Source: Nautiliaceae bacterium
GTDB lineage: Bacteria; Campylobacterota; Campylobacteria; Campylobacterales; Nautiliaceae
DNA length: 37,415 bases
Reading direction: 5' to 3'
Assembly (NCBI GenBank): GCA_027036005.1
Contig: JALVTJ010000021.1
Coordinates: forward strand, 1 to 37,415
Position 1 is the first letter of the stretch; each line of letters starts with the position of its first letter. Below are positions 16,186-24,556 of the stretch, piece by piece. Under the pieces are notes generated by a model, which saw only the letters and a list, made by a program, of their open reading frames with translations, ran no database searches and was not told the origin of the DNA. Position numbers and translations under genes: made by a program.

Positions 16186-16356
16186 TCAATCCTTTAATAT
16201 TTTTTCTAAAAAAGGAAATTTTCTAATCAATTCCTCGATAAATTTTTTTTCGGTAATATCTTCGATATACCATTCGTTTATATGATGAATTGCAGTGTCT
16301 ATTTTGTCTTTTTCAAGTTTTGAATTTTTTATTTTTTTTATTATTTTTTCTTTCAT
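16186..16356 (-). CDS. Small charged protein, 56 residues
   Basis: The ATG at 16356 has AAAAGG six bases upstream and opens a 56-codon frame ending in TGA one base before the next gene. The product is mostly charged helix: a lysine-rich start (MKEKIIKKIKNSKLEKDKID), then TAIHHINEWYIEDITEKKF and an end KFPFLEKILKD. There is no signal peptide or membrane segment. Correct Shine-Dalgarno spacing, tight spacing to the next gene and a sensible amphipathic composition argue that it is real. I do not recognise it; a small regulatory or partner protein for the downstream membrane protein is possible. Confidence 0.65.
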   Translation of the reverse strand: MKEKIIKKIKNSKLEKDKIDTAIHHINEWYIEDITEKKFIEELIRKFPFLEKILKD

Positions 16357-16465
16357 AAAAGGCCTTTTTGGCGTATTTTACTAAAATTAAATAAAAAATT
16401 AAAGCATATATTGTAAATTTTGCAGATTTGTTATTTGTATTAAAAATCGTAGAGGTATTGGAGGT
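16357..16465 (-). promoter_or_regulatory. Leader and candidate promoter of the small-gene operon
   Basis: AT-rich non-coding region. TAAAAT at 16380..16375 on the minus strand is a reasonable -10 box, about 20 bases before the start codon. No -35 is obvious. The part at 16449-16472 is a G-rich purine tract (GTAGAGG, TTGGAGG, TTGTAGAG) with internal repetition. No tRNA or other RNA gene is seen. Confidence 0.4.
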
Positions 16466-16518
16466 TGTAGAGTTTTAAACTCTTACAATAAGCAAGAGCC
16501 TTATTTAGGGTCTCTTGC
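16466..16518 (-). terminator. Two tandem hairpins at the end of clpB
   Basis: Hairpin 1 pairs GCAAGAG at the clpB 3' end (16518..16512) with CTCTTGC (16498..16492), extended by a CC/GG step and one bulged A, with the clpB stop codon in the loop. Hairpin 2, at 16466-16487, pairs AGAGTT with AACTCT across a 3-base loop, plus three outer pairs past a bulge. No strong U-run follows either, so intrinsic termination is uncertain; mRNA 3'-end protection is an alternative. Confidence 0.4.
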
Positions 16519-19104
16519 CACTTCAACGGAATTAACTTTTACAATAACACTTGTTTCATCAACGTCAAATTCGACTTTGTCGCCGTCTTTTACTTTTCCT
16601 TCAAGAATAAGCTCGGCCAATTTATCCTCAACCACATCCGCAAGCGCTCTTTTTAGAGGTCTTGCACCAAATACCGGATCAAATCCTACCTCGGCTACAA
16701 AATCTTTTGCCCTTTCGCTTAAAACAAGCTCGATTTCTCTTTCTTCAAGTCTGTTTTTGATTTTTCTTAGCAATATTTCAACAATTTGTTTAACTTGCTC
16801 TTTTCCAAGAGGATTAAATACTACCACCTCATCAAGCCTGTTTAAAAATTCCGGTTTCATTCTTCTTTTAAGCTCTGCCCATACCGCTTCTTTTCTTGCA
16901 TTGGAATCTTTTATTTCCATAATAATATCGCTTGCAATATTGCTTGTGAGGATAATAATCGTATTTTTAAAATCGACCGTTACGCCTTTATTATCTGTAA
17001 GCCTTCCGTCATCAAGCACTTGCAATAAAATATTAAATACATCTGGATGTGCTTTTTCAATCTCATCAAAAAGTATTACGCTATACGGTTTTCTTCTAAC
17101 CGCTTCGGTTAATTGACCTCCTTCTTCATATCCCACATATCCCGGAGCCGCACCTATAAGTTTTGATACGGAAATTTTATCCATATATTCACTCATATCA
17201 AATCTGATTAATGCTTTTTCATCATCAAACAAAAATCTTGCCAATGTTTTAGCCGTTTCAGTTTTACCAACCCCAGTAGGACCCAAGAACATAAAACTGC
17301 CTATTGGTCTATTCGGATCTCCAAGTCCGGCTTTATTTCTTTTAATTGCTCTCGCAACCGCTTTAATTGCCTCATCTTGACCTACAACCCATTTTTTAAG
17401 TTCATCTTCAATATGCAATATTTTTTCAAGTTCGCTTTTTAGCATTTTAGATACAGGAATTCCGCTCCATTTGCTTACAACATTTGCAACTGATTCTTCA
17501 TCAACCGCATTTTTAAGAAGCGTTCCTTCTTTTTGCATCTCTTCCCATTTGCTTTCAAGTTCGCTTAATTTTTTATTAAGCTCAACTACTTTTCCGTATT
17601 CTATTTCAGCGGCTTTTGCAAAATTTCCTTCTCTTTTTGCAATTTCGGCCTCTGTTTTTAATTTTTCAATCTGTTCTTTCAAATCGGCAATTGATTTTAA
17701 AACTCTTTTTTCTTCTTCATATTTGCTTTCTAATTTTCTTTTTTCTTCTTCAAGATTAGCAAGTTCTTTTTCTATCTCTTCCAATCTTTTTTTGATTTTT
17801 TCACTTTCACTTCCTTCCATTTCAAGAGCCTGTTTTTCAACCATCAATTGCTCTATTTCCCTTTTGATTTTAGAAAGCTCAAACGGTTCACTTTCAATTT
17901 GCATTCTAATTTCAGCCGCAGCTTCGTCTATTGCATCAATTGCTTTATCAGGTAAAAATCTATCGGTAATATATCTGTCTGTAAGTTTTGCCGCCGCTAC
18001 TAATGCTTCATCTTTAATAATAACCTGATGGTGAGCTTCAAGTCTGTCTTTAAGTCCTCTTAAAATCCTAATAGCTTCGTTTACACTCGGTTCATTTACC
18101 ATTACGGGCTGAAATCTTCTTTGAAGTGCTGCATCTTTTTCAAAATATTTTCTGTATTCTTTCAAAGTCGTCGCACCGATTGTTCTAAGCTCGCCTCTTG
18201 CAAGTGCGGGTTTTAAGATATTTGCAGCATCCATACTTCCCTCGCTTGCACCTGCTCCCACAATTGTATGAATCTCATCAATAAACAAAATAATATTCGG
18301 ATTGGCTTTTACCTCATCCACTACGGCTTTAAGTCTGTCTTCAAATTCACCTCTATATTTGGCACCTGCTATCAAAGCCGTCATATCAAGAGCGATAATT
18401 TTTTTGTTTTGAATGCTTGTTGGCACTTCTTTTTTAACAATTCTTTGTGCCAAACCTTCAACCAAAGCCGTTTTACCAACCCCGGGCTCTCCAAGTAAAA
18501 TCGGATTGTTTTTTGTTTTTCTAATCAATATCTGTGTCATTCTGTTAATTTCTTCATCTCTTCCGATAACCGGGTCAAGCTCGCCTTTTCTTGCTTTTTC
18601 TGTTAAATCTATTCCGTATTTGTTTAATGCGTCAAGATTTTCATCTGCACTTTTGCTCTCAATTTTTGCATCTCCTCTTATTGCTTGGAGAGTTTTTTTA
18701 AGCTCCATCAAATCAACAAATTTTCCCAGCGTCTCTTTAAAAGAGTTTAAATTAGCAATAAGCCATGTATCCACAGCCACATATTTATCGCCCATCTTTG
18801 TCGCAAGCGCTTCGGCTTGTTGAAGAGAATTGATAAGCTCTCTTCCAATTCTTATTGATTCTTTTGTTATGTTATCGACTTTCGGAAGTCTATCTACCGT
18901 GGATTTTATTTCAAGCTCTATTGCACTCTTGTCAACACCCATTTTATTAAGAGCCTGATTCAAAACGGTATTTGTATTTGTCAAAAGCCCCCATAATACA
19001 TGCAACGGATGAACTTCCGGATTTTTATTATGAAGTGCAAGACTTAATCCGCTTTCTATTGCTTCCATCATTTGATTTGTTAATTTTTCGAATAATTTTT
19101 CCAT
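16501..19104 (-). CDS. clpB: ClpB disaggregase chaperone
   Basis: 867-residue hexameric AAA+ protein that, with DnaK/DnaJ/GrpE, pulls polypeptides out of aggregates. Residues 1-145 are the Clp N-domain. NBD1 has Walker A GEPGVGKT at 205-212 and Walker B FIDEIHT. A long charged coiled-coil middle domain spans about 400-525, distinguishing ClpB from ClpA/ClpC. NBD2 has GPTGVGKT near 605, [10 protein letters not shown] and the pore loop YVGYEEGG. The C-terminal [12 protein letters not shown] segment is typical. AAGGAGGG precedes the ATG at 19104, one of the strongest ribosome sites in the window. The gene is divergent from dnaJ and has a consensus-like promoter, in line with heat-shock control in relatives. 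Confidence 0.98.
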   Translation of the reverse strand: MEKLFEKLTNQMMEAIESGLSLALHNKNPEVHPLHVLWGLLTNTNTVLNQALNKMGVDKSAIELEIKSTVDRLPKVDNITKESIRIGRELINSLQQAEALATKMGDKYVAVDTWLIANLNSFKETLGKFVDLMELKKTLQAIRGDAKIESKSADENLDALNKYGIDLTEKARKGELDPVIGRDEEINRMTQILIRKTKNNPILLGEPGVGKTALVEGLAQRIVKKEVPTSIQNKKIIALDMTALIAGAKYRGEFEDRLKAVVDEVKANPNIILFIDEIHTIVGAGASEGSMDAANILKPALARGELRTIGATTLKEYRKYFEKDAALQRRFQPVMVNEPSVNEAIRILRGLKDRLEAHHQVIIKDEALVAAAKLTDRYITDRFLPDKAIDAIDEAAAEIRMQIESEPFELSKIKREIEQLMVEKQALEMEGSESEKIKKRLEEIEKELANLEEEKRKLESKYEEEKRVLKSIADLKEQIEKLKTEAEIAKREGNFAKAAEIEYGKVVELNKKLSELESKWEEMQKEGTLLKNAVDEESVANVVSKWSGIPVSKMLKSELEKILHIEDELKKWVVGQDEAIKAVARAIKRNKAGLGDPNRPIGSFMFLGPTGVGKTETAKTLARFLFDDEKALIRFDMSEYMDKISVSKLIGAAPGYVGYEEGGQLTEAVRRKPYSVILFDEIEKAHPDVFNILLQVLDDGRLTDNKGVTVDFKNTIIILTSNIASDIIMEIKDSNARKEAVWAELKRRMKPEFLNRLDEVVVFNPLGKEQVKQIVEILLRKIKNRLEEREIELVLSERAKDFVAEVGFDPVFGARPLKRALADVVEDKLAELILEGKVKDGDKVEFDVDETSVIVKVNSVEVARDPK

Positions 19105-19135
19105 ATTTCCCTCCTTAAAAGTTTTAGCTGATGTA

Positions 19136-19165
19136 ATTATAACAAGTTTAGTCTATTTATGTCAA
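19136..19165 (-). promoter_or_regulatory. Consensus-like promoter of clpB
   Basis: Minus strand: -35 TTGACA at 19165..19160, an 18-base spacer, and -10 TATAAT at 19141..19136, about 32 bases before the clpB start. Both hexamers match the sigma-70 consensus. Two CAAGTT words on the plus strand (19143-19148 and 19163-19168) are 20 bp apart and flank the spacer, so a regulator could bind on one face of the helix. No CIRCE element is present. Confidence 0.75.
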
Positions 19166-19221
19166 GTTATTTATTAATAGTTTTATTAAATAAAAATTTT
19201 AATTCTTTATTTTTTAATTGG

Positions 19222-19227
19222 TATAAT
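19222..19227 (+). promoter_or_regulatory. Candidate -10 box of dnaJ
   Basis: TATAAT preceded by TTGG, 25 bases before the dnaJ ATG, with TAGGAG at 19241-19246 as Shine-Dalgarno. The -35 region is only T-rich (TTTTAATTCTTTATTTTTTA), the usual Campylobacterota arrangement. Confidence 0.6.
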
Positions 19228-19251
19228 TCCAAAAAAATTTTAGGAGTTATA

Positions 19252-20340
19252 ATGGATTATTATGAAATACTTGGGATAAGCAAAAATGCGACAAAAATAG
19301 AAATCAAAAAGGCTTACAGACAACTTGCAATGAGATATCATCCGGATAAAAATCCGGGAGATAAAGAAGCCGAAGAAAAATTCAAACTCATAAACGAAGC
19401 TTACCAAGTATTGAGCGATGATGAAAAAAGAGCTATTTATGACAGATACGGAAAAGAAGGTTTGCAAGGCAGAGGTTATCAAACAAATACCTCCTTTGAA
19501 GATATTTTCGATATGTTTAACGATATTTTTGGCGGAGGCTTCGGATTTGAAACATATGAAGAAGATTTGCCTTATGATATCGATAAAGCTATAAAAGTCA
19601 ATCTCTCTTTTGAAGAAGCGGCATACGGAATTAGTAAAGAAATAGAATATGAATATTTTGCACTGTGTCCCGAATGTAAAGGAACCGGAGCAAAAGTAAA
19701 AGAAACATGCCCTTTGTGCCACGGCAAAGGTCAAGTTTTAATGGGCAACGGATTTATGAGAATAGCCCAAACCTGTCCTAATTGTAAAGGCAAAGGTTAT
19801 ATTATCAAAGAAAAATGTCCTAAGTGTAAAGGTAGAGGATATATTTTGAAAAAAGAAAAAACAAAAATAGATATTCCTGCCGGTGTAGATTCTGGAATGA
19901 GAATGAGAATTGCAAAAAAAGGAAATGAAGGTAAAAGAGGCAGAGGTGATTTGTATTTGATATTCAATGTAGCCCCTTCAAAAATTTTCAAAAGGAAAGG
20001 AAATAATTTAATTGTCGATGTGCCTGTTTTTTTCACTAGTGCCATTTTGGGAGATAAAATAAAAATCCCTACACTTGAAGGCGAAAAAGAGATAGAAATC
20101 AAACCTTTTATCAAAGATAAAACCCAAATCGTTTTGAAAAATCAGGGTCTTGCTGATCCTAATTCCGGATACAAAGGCGATTTGTATGCGATAATAAATA
20201 TCGTCTATCCGAAAAAACTAACTGATGAACAAAAAGAACTGCTTGAAAAACTGCACGAAAGTTTTACCGGAGAGATAAAAGAGCATAAATCAATTCTTGA
20301 AGAGGCAATCGATAAAGTAAAAAGCTGGTTTAAACATTAA
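19252..20340 (+). CDS. dnaJ: DnaJ co-chaperone, type I (Hsp40)
   Basis: 362-residue type I J-protein that delivers clients to DnaK and triggers its ATPase. The J domain is residues 1-70 with the HPD motif at 30-32. A G/F-rich linker follows ([11 protein letters not shown]). The zinc-binding domain has four CxxCxGxG-type motifs: [24 protein letters not shown] and CPKCKGRG. The two beta-sandwich client-binding domains follow to the C-terminus. The start at 19252 is set by TAGGAG and by the J-domain MDYYEILG; an in-frame ATG at 19159 would add unrelated residues across the promoter. dnaK and grpE are not adjacent. The stop codon shares the TTAA with the convergent M50 gene stop. Confidence 0.97.
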   Translation: MDYYEILGISKNATKIEIKKAYRQLAMRYHPDKNPGDKEAEEKFKLINEAYQVLSDDEKRAIYDRYGKEGLQGRGYQTNTSFEDIFDMFNDIFGGGFGFETYEEDLPYDIDKAIKVNLSFEEAAYGISKEIEYEYFALCPECKGTGAKVKETCPLCHGKGQVLMGNGFMRIAQTCPNCKGKGYIIKEKCPKCKGRGYILKKEKTKIDIPAGVDSGMRMRIAKKGNEGKRGRGDLYLIFNVAPSKIFKRKGNNLIVDVPVFFTSAILGDKIKIPTLEGEKEIEIKPFIKDKTQIVLKNQGLADPNSGYKGDLYAIINIVYPKKLTDEQKELLEKLHESFTGEIKEHKSILEEAIDKVKSWFKH

Positions 20341-20996
20341 TGCAAAAGCCAGCTAATTAAAATTTCAGCAGGCCAAAAAATATAATTTGCAATAGGTGTA
20401 AAAAGTATTATAAGCAAAATCAACATTCCGTAAGGCTCTATTTTATTATAAAATTTAACCACTCCTTCCCATTTGAATTGCAAAGCCAGAAATTTAACGC
20501 CATTTGCCCCGTCAAGAGGAGGAATCGGCACTAAATTAAATACGGCCAAAATAACATTGACAACTACGGAATAATATAATAACAAAAATACAAATCCGCT
20601 CAAAAGACTATGAGCCGGATAAAAAAACGCAACCAAACTTGAAGCTATAAGCGCAACTACAAAATTATATGTAACGCCTGCAAGACTAACCGCAACACCT
20701 GCTATATATCCTCCATTTTCAATAACTGTAAACATATTAACAGGCACAGGTTTTGCCCAACCGAAAATTATAGGATTACTAACTCCTGCAAGCTTTTGGG
20801 AAAAATATAAAAGCAAAGGGAAAATTATACTACCGAAAGGATCAATATGCCTAAGAGGATTAATTGAAAGTCTCCCTGCTTTTGAGGCTGTCATATCGCC
20901 GTAATATTTAGCTACTAATCCATGCATAATTTCATGGCCTATTATTGCAATTAAAAAGGCTATAATTATTGCTAAATAATCAATTATTGATCCCAT
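20337..20996 (-). CDS. M50/site-2-protease family membrane zinc metalloprotease
   Basis: 219-residue multi-pass membrane protein of the site-2 protease family. The zinc motif HEIMH is at residues 21-25 in the first helix. The third ligand region is [13 protein letters not shown] near residues 155-167. The segment [11 protein letters not shown] is characteristic of the group of small, PDZ-less M50 peptidases. Four to six membrane segments are seen. Such proteins cut within membranes, but the substrate of this group is unknown, and RseP-like sigma-factor signalling should not be assumed. CGGAG precedes the ATG at 20996. Its stop codon and that of dnaJ occupy the same TTAA, one on each strand. 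Confidence 0.9.
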   Translation of the reverse strand: MGSIIDYLAIIIAFLIAIIGHEIMHGLVAKYYGDMTASKAGRLSINPLRHIDPFGSIIFPLLLYFSQKLAGVSNPIIFGWAKPVPVNMFTVIENGGYIAGVAVSLAGVTYNFVVALIASSLVAFFYPAHSLLSGFVFLLLYYSVVVNVILAVFNLVPIPPLDGANGVKFLALQFKWEGVVKFYNKIEPYGMLILLIILFTPIANYIFWPAEILISWLLH

Positions 20997-21145
20997 TATT
21001 AACTCCGTTTATTTATGTATTAGTTATTAGTTTACTATCAATTGATAATTTTTTATTGTTATAGGTCAAATTTTAGAGACACTAAATAACACCAACCTCT
21101 ACTAATTTTAAATACCTTTTTACTTTATACTTTTTATTTTTCACT
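20997..21145 (-). other. 149-bp non-coding gap with simple-sequence tracts
   Basis: No gene is visible. The minus-strand reading, from lepB onward, shows AAGTGAAAAATAAAAAG, then AGTATAAAGTAAAAAGG, then GTAGAGGTTGGTG, a perfect 12-bp palindrome TATCAATTGATA (21036-21047), and AGTAAACTAATAACTAATAC. These look like decayed simple repeats. The palindrome is not followed by a U-run and is unlikely to be a terminator. Confidence 0.5.
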
Positions 21146-21931
21146 TCACTTACATCCATCAGTAAGATAAGGCTTTTTACCTTCTCTTAATTCTTTTTCT
21201 ATTTCCTTAATGCTTTTTCCGACCCTGTTCCATCTGATTGTCCAATTTTTATCCCAGCTCATATAAATAAACCACGGCTTCCCGACAATATATTTGTATT
21301 TAACAGGTCCCCAAAACCTTGAATCATCGCTATGGTCTCTATTATCTCCCATCATAAAATATTCATCTTTCGGGACTATGATAGGTCCATAATTTACAAC
21401 TTGCGGAGGAAAATTTACATTCTTATCATGATGAATTCCTGGATATTTTTTCATATACGGATCAACCGCCCATATTTCTCCGTTTAAAATTTCTGTTTTA
21501 GCGCCCATTTTTTTTGCAAATTCAATAGTTTTTTGAGTATTGTTTTCAATCCTTAACAATAAATGTTTATTTCTTACCATTAACTCATCCCCGCCAACAG
21601 CTACACATCTTTTTACAAAATGCATAGATGGTTTAAGCGGCCAGCGAAATATTACAATATCACCTCGTTTAGGTCTAGGTCCGTCAATTAAATGTCCATC
21701 TCCCCTGAAATCCGGTAAAATAGGTATTTCAAGCCAAGGAATATGCGGAATAGGAATTCCATATGCGAATTTTTCGGCAAATAAAGCATCTCCCGGAAGT
21801 AAAGTTCTTTTCATACTCCCGCTTGGTATAACGAAAGCCTGAGCTAAAAAGAAAATAACCAAAAGAACAATTACTATCGTCCCTGTCCAAGTATTCGACC
21901 AATGATAAAATTTTTTTAATTTATCTTTCAT
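21146..21931 (-). CDS. lepB: Signal peptidase I
   Basis: 261-residue inner-membrane serine protease removing signal peptides from exported proteins. An N-terminal membrane segment (about residues 17-34) anchors it, followed by PSGSM with catalytic Ser39. The general base is Lys107 in HFVKRCVAVGGDEL. The conserved box MGDNRDHSDDSRFWG lies near residue 193. An inserted stretch between boxes (NNTQKTIEFAKKMGAKTEILNGEIW) is typical of the larger proteobacterial type. The ATG overlaps the folD stop as ATGA. The C-terminus has Cys-Lys as its last residues. Confidence 0.95.
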   Translation of the reverse strand: MKDKLKKFYHWSNTWTGTIVIVLLVIFFLAQAFVIPSGSMKRTLLPGDALFAEKFAYGIPIPHIPWLEIPILPDFRGDGHLIDGPRPKRGDIVIFRWPLKPSMHFVKRCVAVGGDELMVRNKHLLLRIENNTQKTIEFAKKMGAKTEILNGEIWAVDPYMKKYPGIHHDKNVNFPPQVVNYGPIIVPKDEYFMMGDNRDHSDDSRFWGPVKYKYIVGKPWFIYMSWDKNWTIRWNRVGKSIKEIEKELREGKKPYLTDGCK

Positions 21932-22782
21932 TTTTCCTCTTTTAAAAATTTTTTAGCCGCTTTTACGGTGTTTTTAAGAAGCATGGCAATTGTCATAGGC
22001 CCTACACCGCCAGGAACGGGAGTAATAAACGAAGCTTTTTTGCTGACATTTTCAAAATCAACATCACCGACAAGTTTTCCGTTTGGGAGCTTATTAATTC
22101 CAATATCCACAACAACTGCACCTTCTTTTATCATATCGGAGGTTATTAAATTTACTTTTCCCACTCCCACGATAACAATATCGGCTTTTTTTGTATGTTC
22201 TTTCAAATCTTTCGTTGCAATATGACATATATCGACACTTGCCATTTTATTAACCAAAAGAGCCCACATTGGTTTTCCTACAATATTACTTGCACCCACA
22301 ACACATACGTTTTTTGAATACACATCGATTTTATACTCTTCCAATAATTCCATTACCCCAAGAGGCGTGCATGGAGCAAATGTATCAAGACCTTCAACCA
22401 ATCTTCCCATATTATAAGGATGAAATCCGTCCACATCCTTAGTAGGAGAAACCCTTTCAAGAACTTTGGTTGTGTCAATATGACTTGGCAGAGGCAATTG
22501 AATCAAAAGCCCGTGAATATTAGGATTTTCATTTATCATATCAATGGTTGAGAAAAGTTCTTTTTCGCTTATGTTTTCCGGAAATTCATGAACAACAGAA
22601 TAAATTCCTACTTTTTGACAAGCTTCTTTTTTCATTCTAACATATGTTTGACTGGCGGGATCATTACCAACTAAAATAACCGCAAGACCCGGTGTTAAGT
22701 TTTTTGATTTTAACACTTCAACTTCTTTTTTAACTTCCGATTTTATTTTTTCCGAGAGTTTTTTCCCGTCCAAAATTGTCAT
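21928..22782 (-). CDS. folD: Bifunctional methylene-THF dehydrogenase/cyclohydrolase
   Basis: 284-residue enzyme interconverting 5,10-methylene-, methenyl- and 10-formyl-tetrahydrofolate with NADP. The family signatures are YVRMKKEACQKVG (catalytic Lys) near residue 50, and the PGGVGPMTIAMLL box near residue 258. The Rossmann segment VCVVGASNIVGKP lies near residue 155. Length is standard. It is the first gene of a folD-lepB unit, with the divergent cytochrome gene 52 bp away and a 14-bp palindrome between them. AAAGGAAACGAA precedes the ATG. In relatives folD and lepB are also neighbours. Confidence 0.97.
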   Translation of the reverse strand: MTILDGKKLSEKIKSEVKKEVEVLKSKNLTPGLAVILVGNDPASQTYVRMKKEACQKVGIYSVVHEFPENISEKELFSTIDMINENPNIHGLLIQLPLPSHIDTTKVLERVSPTKDVDGFHPYNMGRLVEGLDTFAPCTPLGVMELLEEYKIDVYSKNVCVVGASNIVGKPMWALLVNKMASVDICHIATKDLKEHTKKADIVIVGVGKVNLITSDMIKEGAVVVDIGINKLPNGKLVGDVDFENVSKKASFITPVPGGVGPMTIAMLLKNTVKAAKKFLKEEK

Positions 22783-22797
22783 TTCGTTTCCTTTTTG

Positions 22798-22811
22798 CTA
22801 AAATATTTTAG
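22798..22811. promoter_or_regulatory. 14-bp palindrome in the folD/cytochrome divergent region
   Basis: CTAAAATATTTTAG is a perfect palindrome in the middle of the 52-bp gap. It contains TAAAAT on both strands, so it could serve as a -10 box in either direction or as an operator. A second -10-like word, TAGAAT (22809-22814), follows on the plus strand. Confidence 0.45.
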
Positions 22812-22834
22812 AATTTTAACATAAAAGGTTTTTT

Positions 22835-23191
22835 TTGAGATTAATACTTATTTTAATTCCAATATTTTTATTTGCTAAAACAGATTGGTTTATTACAAAA
22901 CTTGAATACGGGAAAATGCTTTATAACAATCCCAGAGGTATTAGCTGTGCCAAATGCCACGGAGAAAAAGCCGAAGGAAAAATAATAGCAAAATATTATA
23001 TTCTAAAAAACAAACACAAAATTTTAAAAATTTTAAAAACACCAGATATTACAAATATTTCTTTTGAAAAATTTCAAAAAAAACTTTTTCATAAAAATTT
23101 ATCCGTTATGCCCAAATACGATTATTTAACCAACAAGGAAATAAGCGCAATTTATCTTTATATCCAATCCATTTCAAGGAATAAAAAATGA
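22835..23191 (+). CDS. Small monoheme cytochrome c
   Basis: 118-residue exported c-type cytochrome. The signal peptide is residues 1-14 (MRLILILIPIFLFA). The heme attachment motif is CAKCH at 38-42, and the probable distal ligand is Met91 in LSVMPKYDYLT, followed by the usual final helix (NKEISAIYLYIQSI). The region between is basic with ILKILKT-type repeats. The start is TTG at 22835, with AAAAGG six bases upstream, and the signal peptide supports it. The next gene overlaps it by 4 bp (ATGA), so the cytochrome and the CitE-like protein are co-expressed. The electron partner is unknown. Confidence 0.88.
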   Translation: MRLILILIPIFLFAKTDWFITKLEYGKMLYNNPRGISCAKCHGEKAEGKIIAKYYILKNKHKILKILKTPDITNISFEKFQKKLFHKNLSVMPKYDYLTNKEISAIYLYIQSISRNKK

Positions 23192-24078
23192 TTTTTGAAA
23201 ACACGAAAGAGCTTGAAGAAATAATAAAAAACAACGACATTAAAAAAGCTCTGAAACTTATAAAAAACCCTCATAAAACAAAACTACCCATTACAAAAAA
23301 ACGAAGCGCTTTAATGGTAAGCGGCCATAATATAAAACATTTAAACAAAATCGATGAAATTGAAGCCGACACAATAATTCTAAACCTTGAAGACGGTGTT
23401 CCGAAAGAAAAAAAAGAGATAGCAAAAATCATAATCGGAATATTTTTATCTCATTACAAAAACCCGAATAAAGAATTGGTAATAAGAATAAATCCTCTTG
23501 AAACAAGTGGTAAAGAAGAGATAAAATTTTTTGAAAAATTCAATATAAATGCATTTAGAATTCCCAAAGTAAACAGTATCGAAGATATTGACGATGTTTT
23601 TTTTCTTACAGATAAAGATTTACATATATCTATTGAAACAAAAGAAGTTTTCATTAACCTCCAAAATTTTACACATCCGAAAATAAAAGCTTTTTATCTT
23701 GGAATTTATGATTTACTTAACGAATTAAATATTTCGCATTCAATCATAAATGAACAAAATCCTTTTATACATAACTTGCTTTCTCATTTTTCTTTGTATT
23801 CAAATTATAACAACATAACGCCAATCGGCTTTGTTTATCAGCAATACAAAGACATTGAAGGCTTTAAAAACTGGTGCCTGATTCAAAAAAACACTGGAAT
23901 AAAAGGAGTGGGATGCATAACCCCGGCCCAAGTTGAAATCGCCAATAAAATTTTTGATGAAGATTTGGAATTTGCAAAAACAATTGTAGAAAGATTTGAA
24001 AAAGAAGGCCCGTTTACAATAGACGGTCTATATGTAGATGAGCCTATTTATAAAAATTATTTACTTTTACTACATTAA
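23188..24078 (+). CDS. CitE-like (HpcH/HpaI superfamily) lyase
   Basis: 296-residue protein of the CitE/malyl-CoA lyase group. The conserved segments appear in order: ALMVSGHNIKHLNK (residues about 42-55), ILNLEDGVPKEKK (about 68-80, with the metal-binding Glu-Asp), VIRINPLET (about 98), FRIPKVNS (about 120), IETKEVF (about 151) and FYLGIYDLLNEL (about 170). Members cleave or form carbon-carbon bonds of acyl-CoA thioesters such as citryl-CoA or malyl-CoA. No citrate lyase alpha or gamma genes are nearby, so a classical citrate lyase subunit is unlikely. The first 35 residues are an extra basic leader. It overlaps the cytochrome gene by 4 bp. Confidence 0.82.
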   Translation: MIFENTKELEEIIKNNDIKKALKLIKNPHKTKLPITKKRSALMVSGHNIKHLNKIDEIEADTIILNLEDGVPKEKKEIAKIIIGIFLSHYKNPNKELVIRINPLETSGKEEIKFFEKFNINAFRIPKVNSIEDIDDVFFLTDKDLHISIETKEVFINLQNFTHPKIKAFYLGIYDLLNELNISHSIINEQNPFIHNLLSHFSLYSNYNNITPIGFVYQQYKDIEGFKNWCLIQKNTGIKGVGCITPAQVEIANKIFDEDLEFAKTIVERFEKEGPFTIDGLYVDEPIYKNYLLLLH

Positions 24079-24079
24079 T

Positions 24080-24556
24080 TTATTCCCATCCCCTTTTATA
24101 AAGCCCCATCACAGAATCGGTATCTATTGAATATTTTTTTATATATTCAGCTACTATTTGCGGATTTATTTCTCTTGATAGATTAATTTCGGGAATACTA
24201 AGAGCATAAACGCTCAAAATATATCTGTGAGGATCTCCCGGAGGCGGACACGGACCGCCATATCCTATTTCTCCGTAATCGTTTATTGTTTGAAATCCCA
24301 AATCAAAATATTCACTTACAGGATTTCCAGCATTTCTCGGAAAAAACGTAACGTTTAAAGGAATATTCACAACAAGCCAATGCCACCATCCATGATCACT
24401 CGGAGCATCGGGATCAAAAAAAGTAAGAGCAAACGATTTTGTTTTAACAGGAGCATCTTCCCATTTAACCTCCGGGGAAATATTATCTCCGCCGCATAGA
24501 GGATATACCTGAGGCAAATGAATTTTTTCTTTAATATCGGGTGTATAAATTTTCAT
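24080..24556 (-). CDS. YbhB/YbcL-family PEBP-like protein
   Basis: 158-residue protein of the phosphatidylethanolamine-binding protein family, bacterial YbhB type. The signature segments are GGDNISPEVKWEDAP, FALTFFDPDAPSDHGWWHWLVVNIP and GYGGPCPPPGDPHRYILSVYAL, containing the conserved ligand-pocket Asp, His and Pro residues. There is no signal peptide, so it is cytoplasmic. The bacterial function is not settled; kinase inhibition is a property of the eukaryotic relatives. AAGGGGGG lies upstream of the ATG. It ends one base from the convergent CitE-like gene and follows the thioesterase on the same strand. Confidence 0.93.
   Translation of the reverse strand: MKIYTPDIKEKIHLPQVYPLCGGDNISPEVKWEDAPVKTKSFALTFFDPDAPSDHGWWHWLVVNIPLNVTFFPRNAGNPVSEYFDLGFQTINDYGEIGYGGPCPPPGDPHRYILSVYALSIPEINLSREINPQIVAEYIKKYSIDTDSVMGLYKRGWE

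Noticed and set aside
16357-16500. Hidden tRNA or small RNA gene in the gap after clpB
   Set aside because: No cloverleaf, T-loop or acceptor pairing could be made on either strand; the content is promoter-like AT-rich sequence plus hairpins.
16577-18823. Several long plus-strand frames opposite clpB
   Set aside because: Serine-rich antisense shadows of a highly conserved protein; no start signals or recognisable domains.
19159-19251. Longer N-terminus for dnaJ
   Set aside because: It would include the clpB and dnaJ promoter elements; the J domain and TAGGAG fix the start at 19252.
19105-19251. CIRCE or HAIR heat-shock operator between clpB and dnaJ
   Set aside because: No TTAGCACTC/GAGTGCTAA pair and no CTTGAGT/ACTCAAG inverted pair; only direct CAAGTT words are present.
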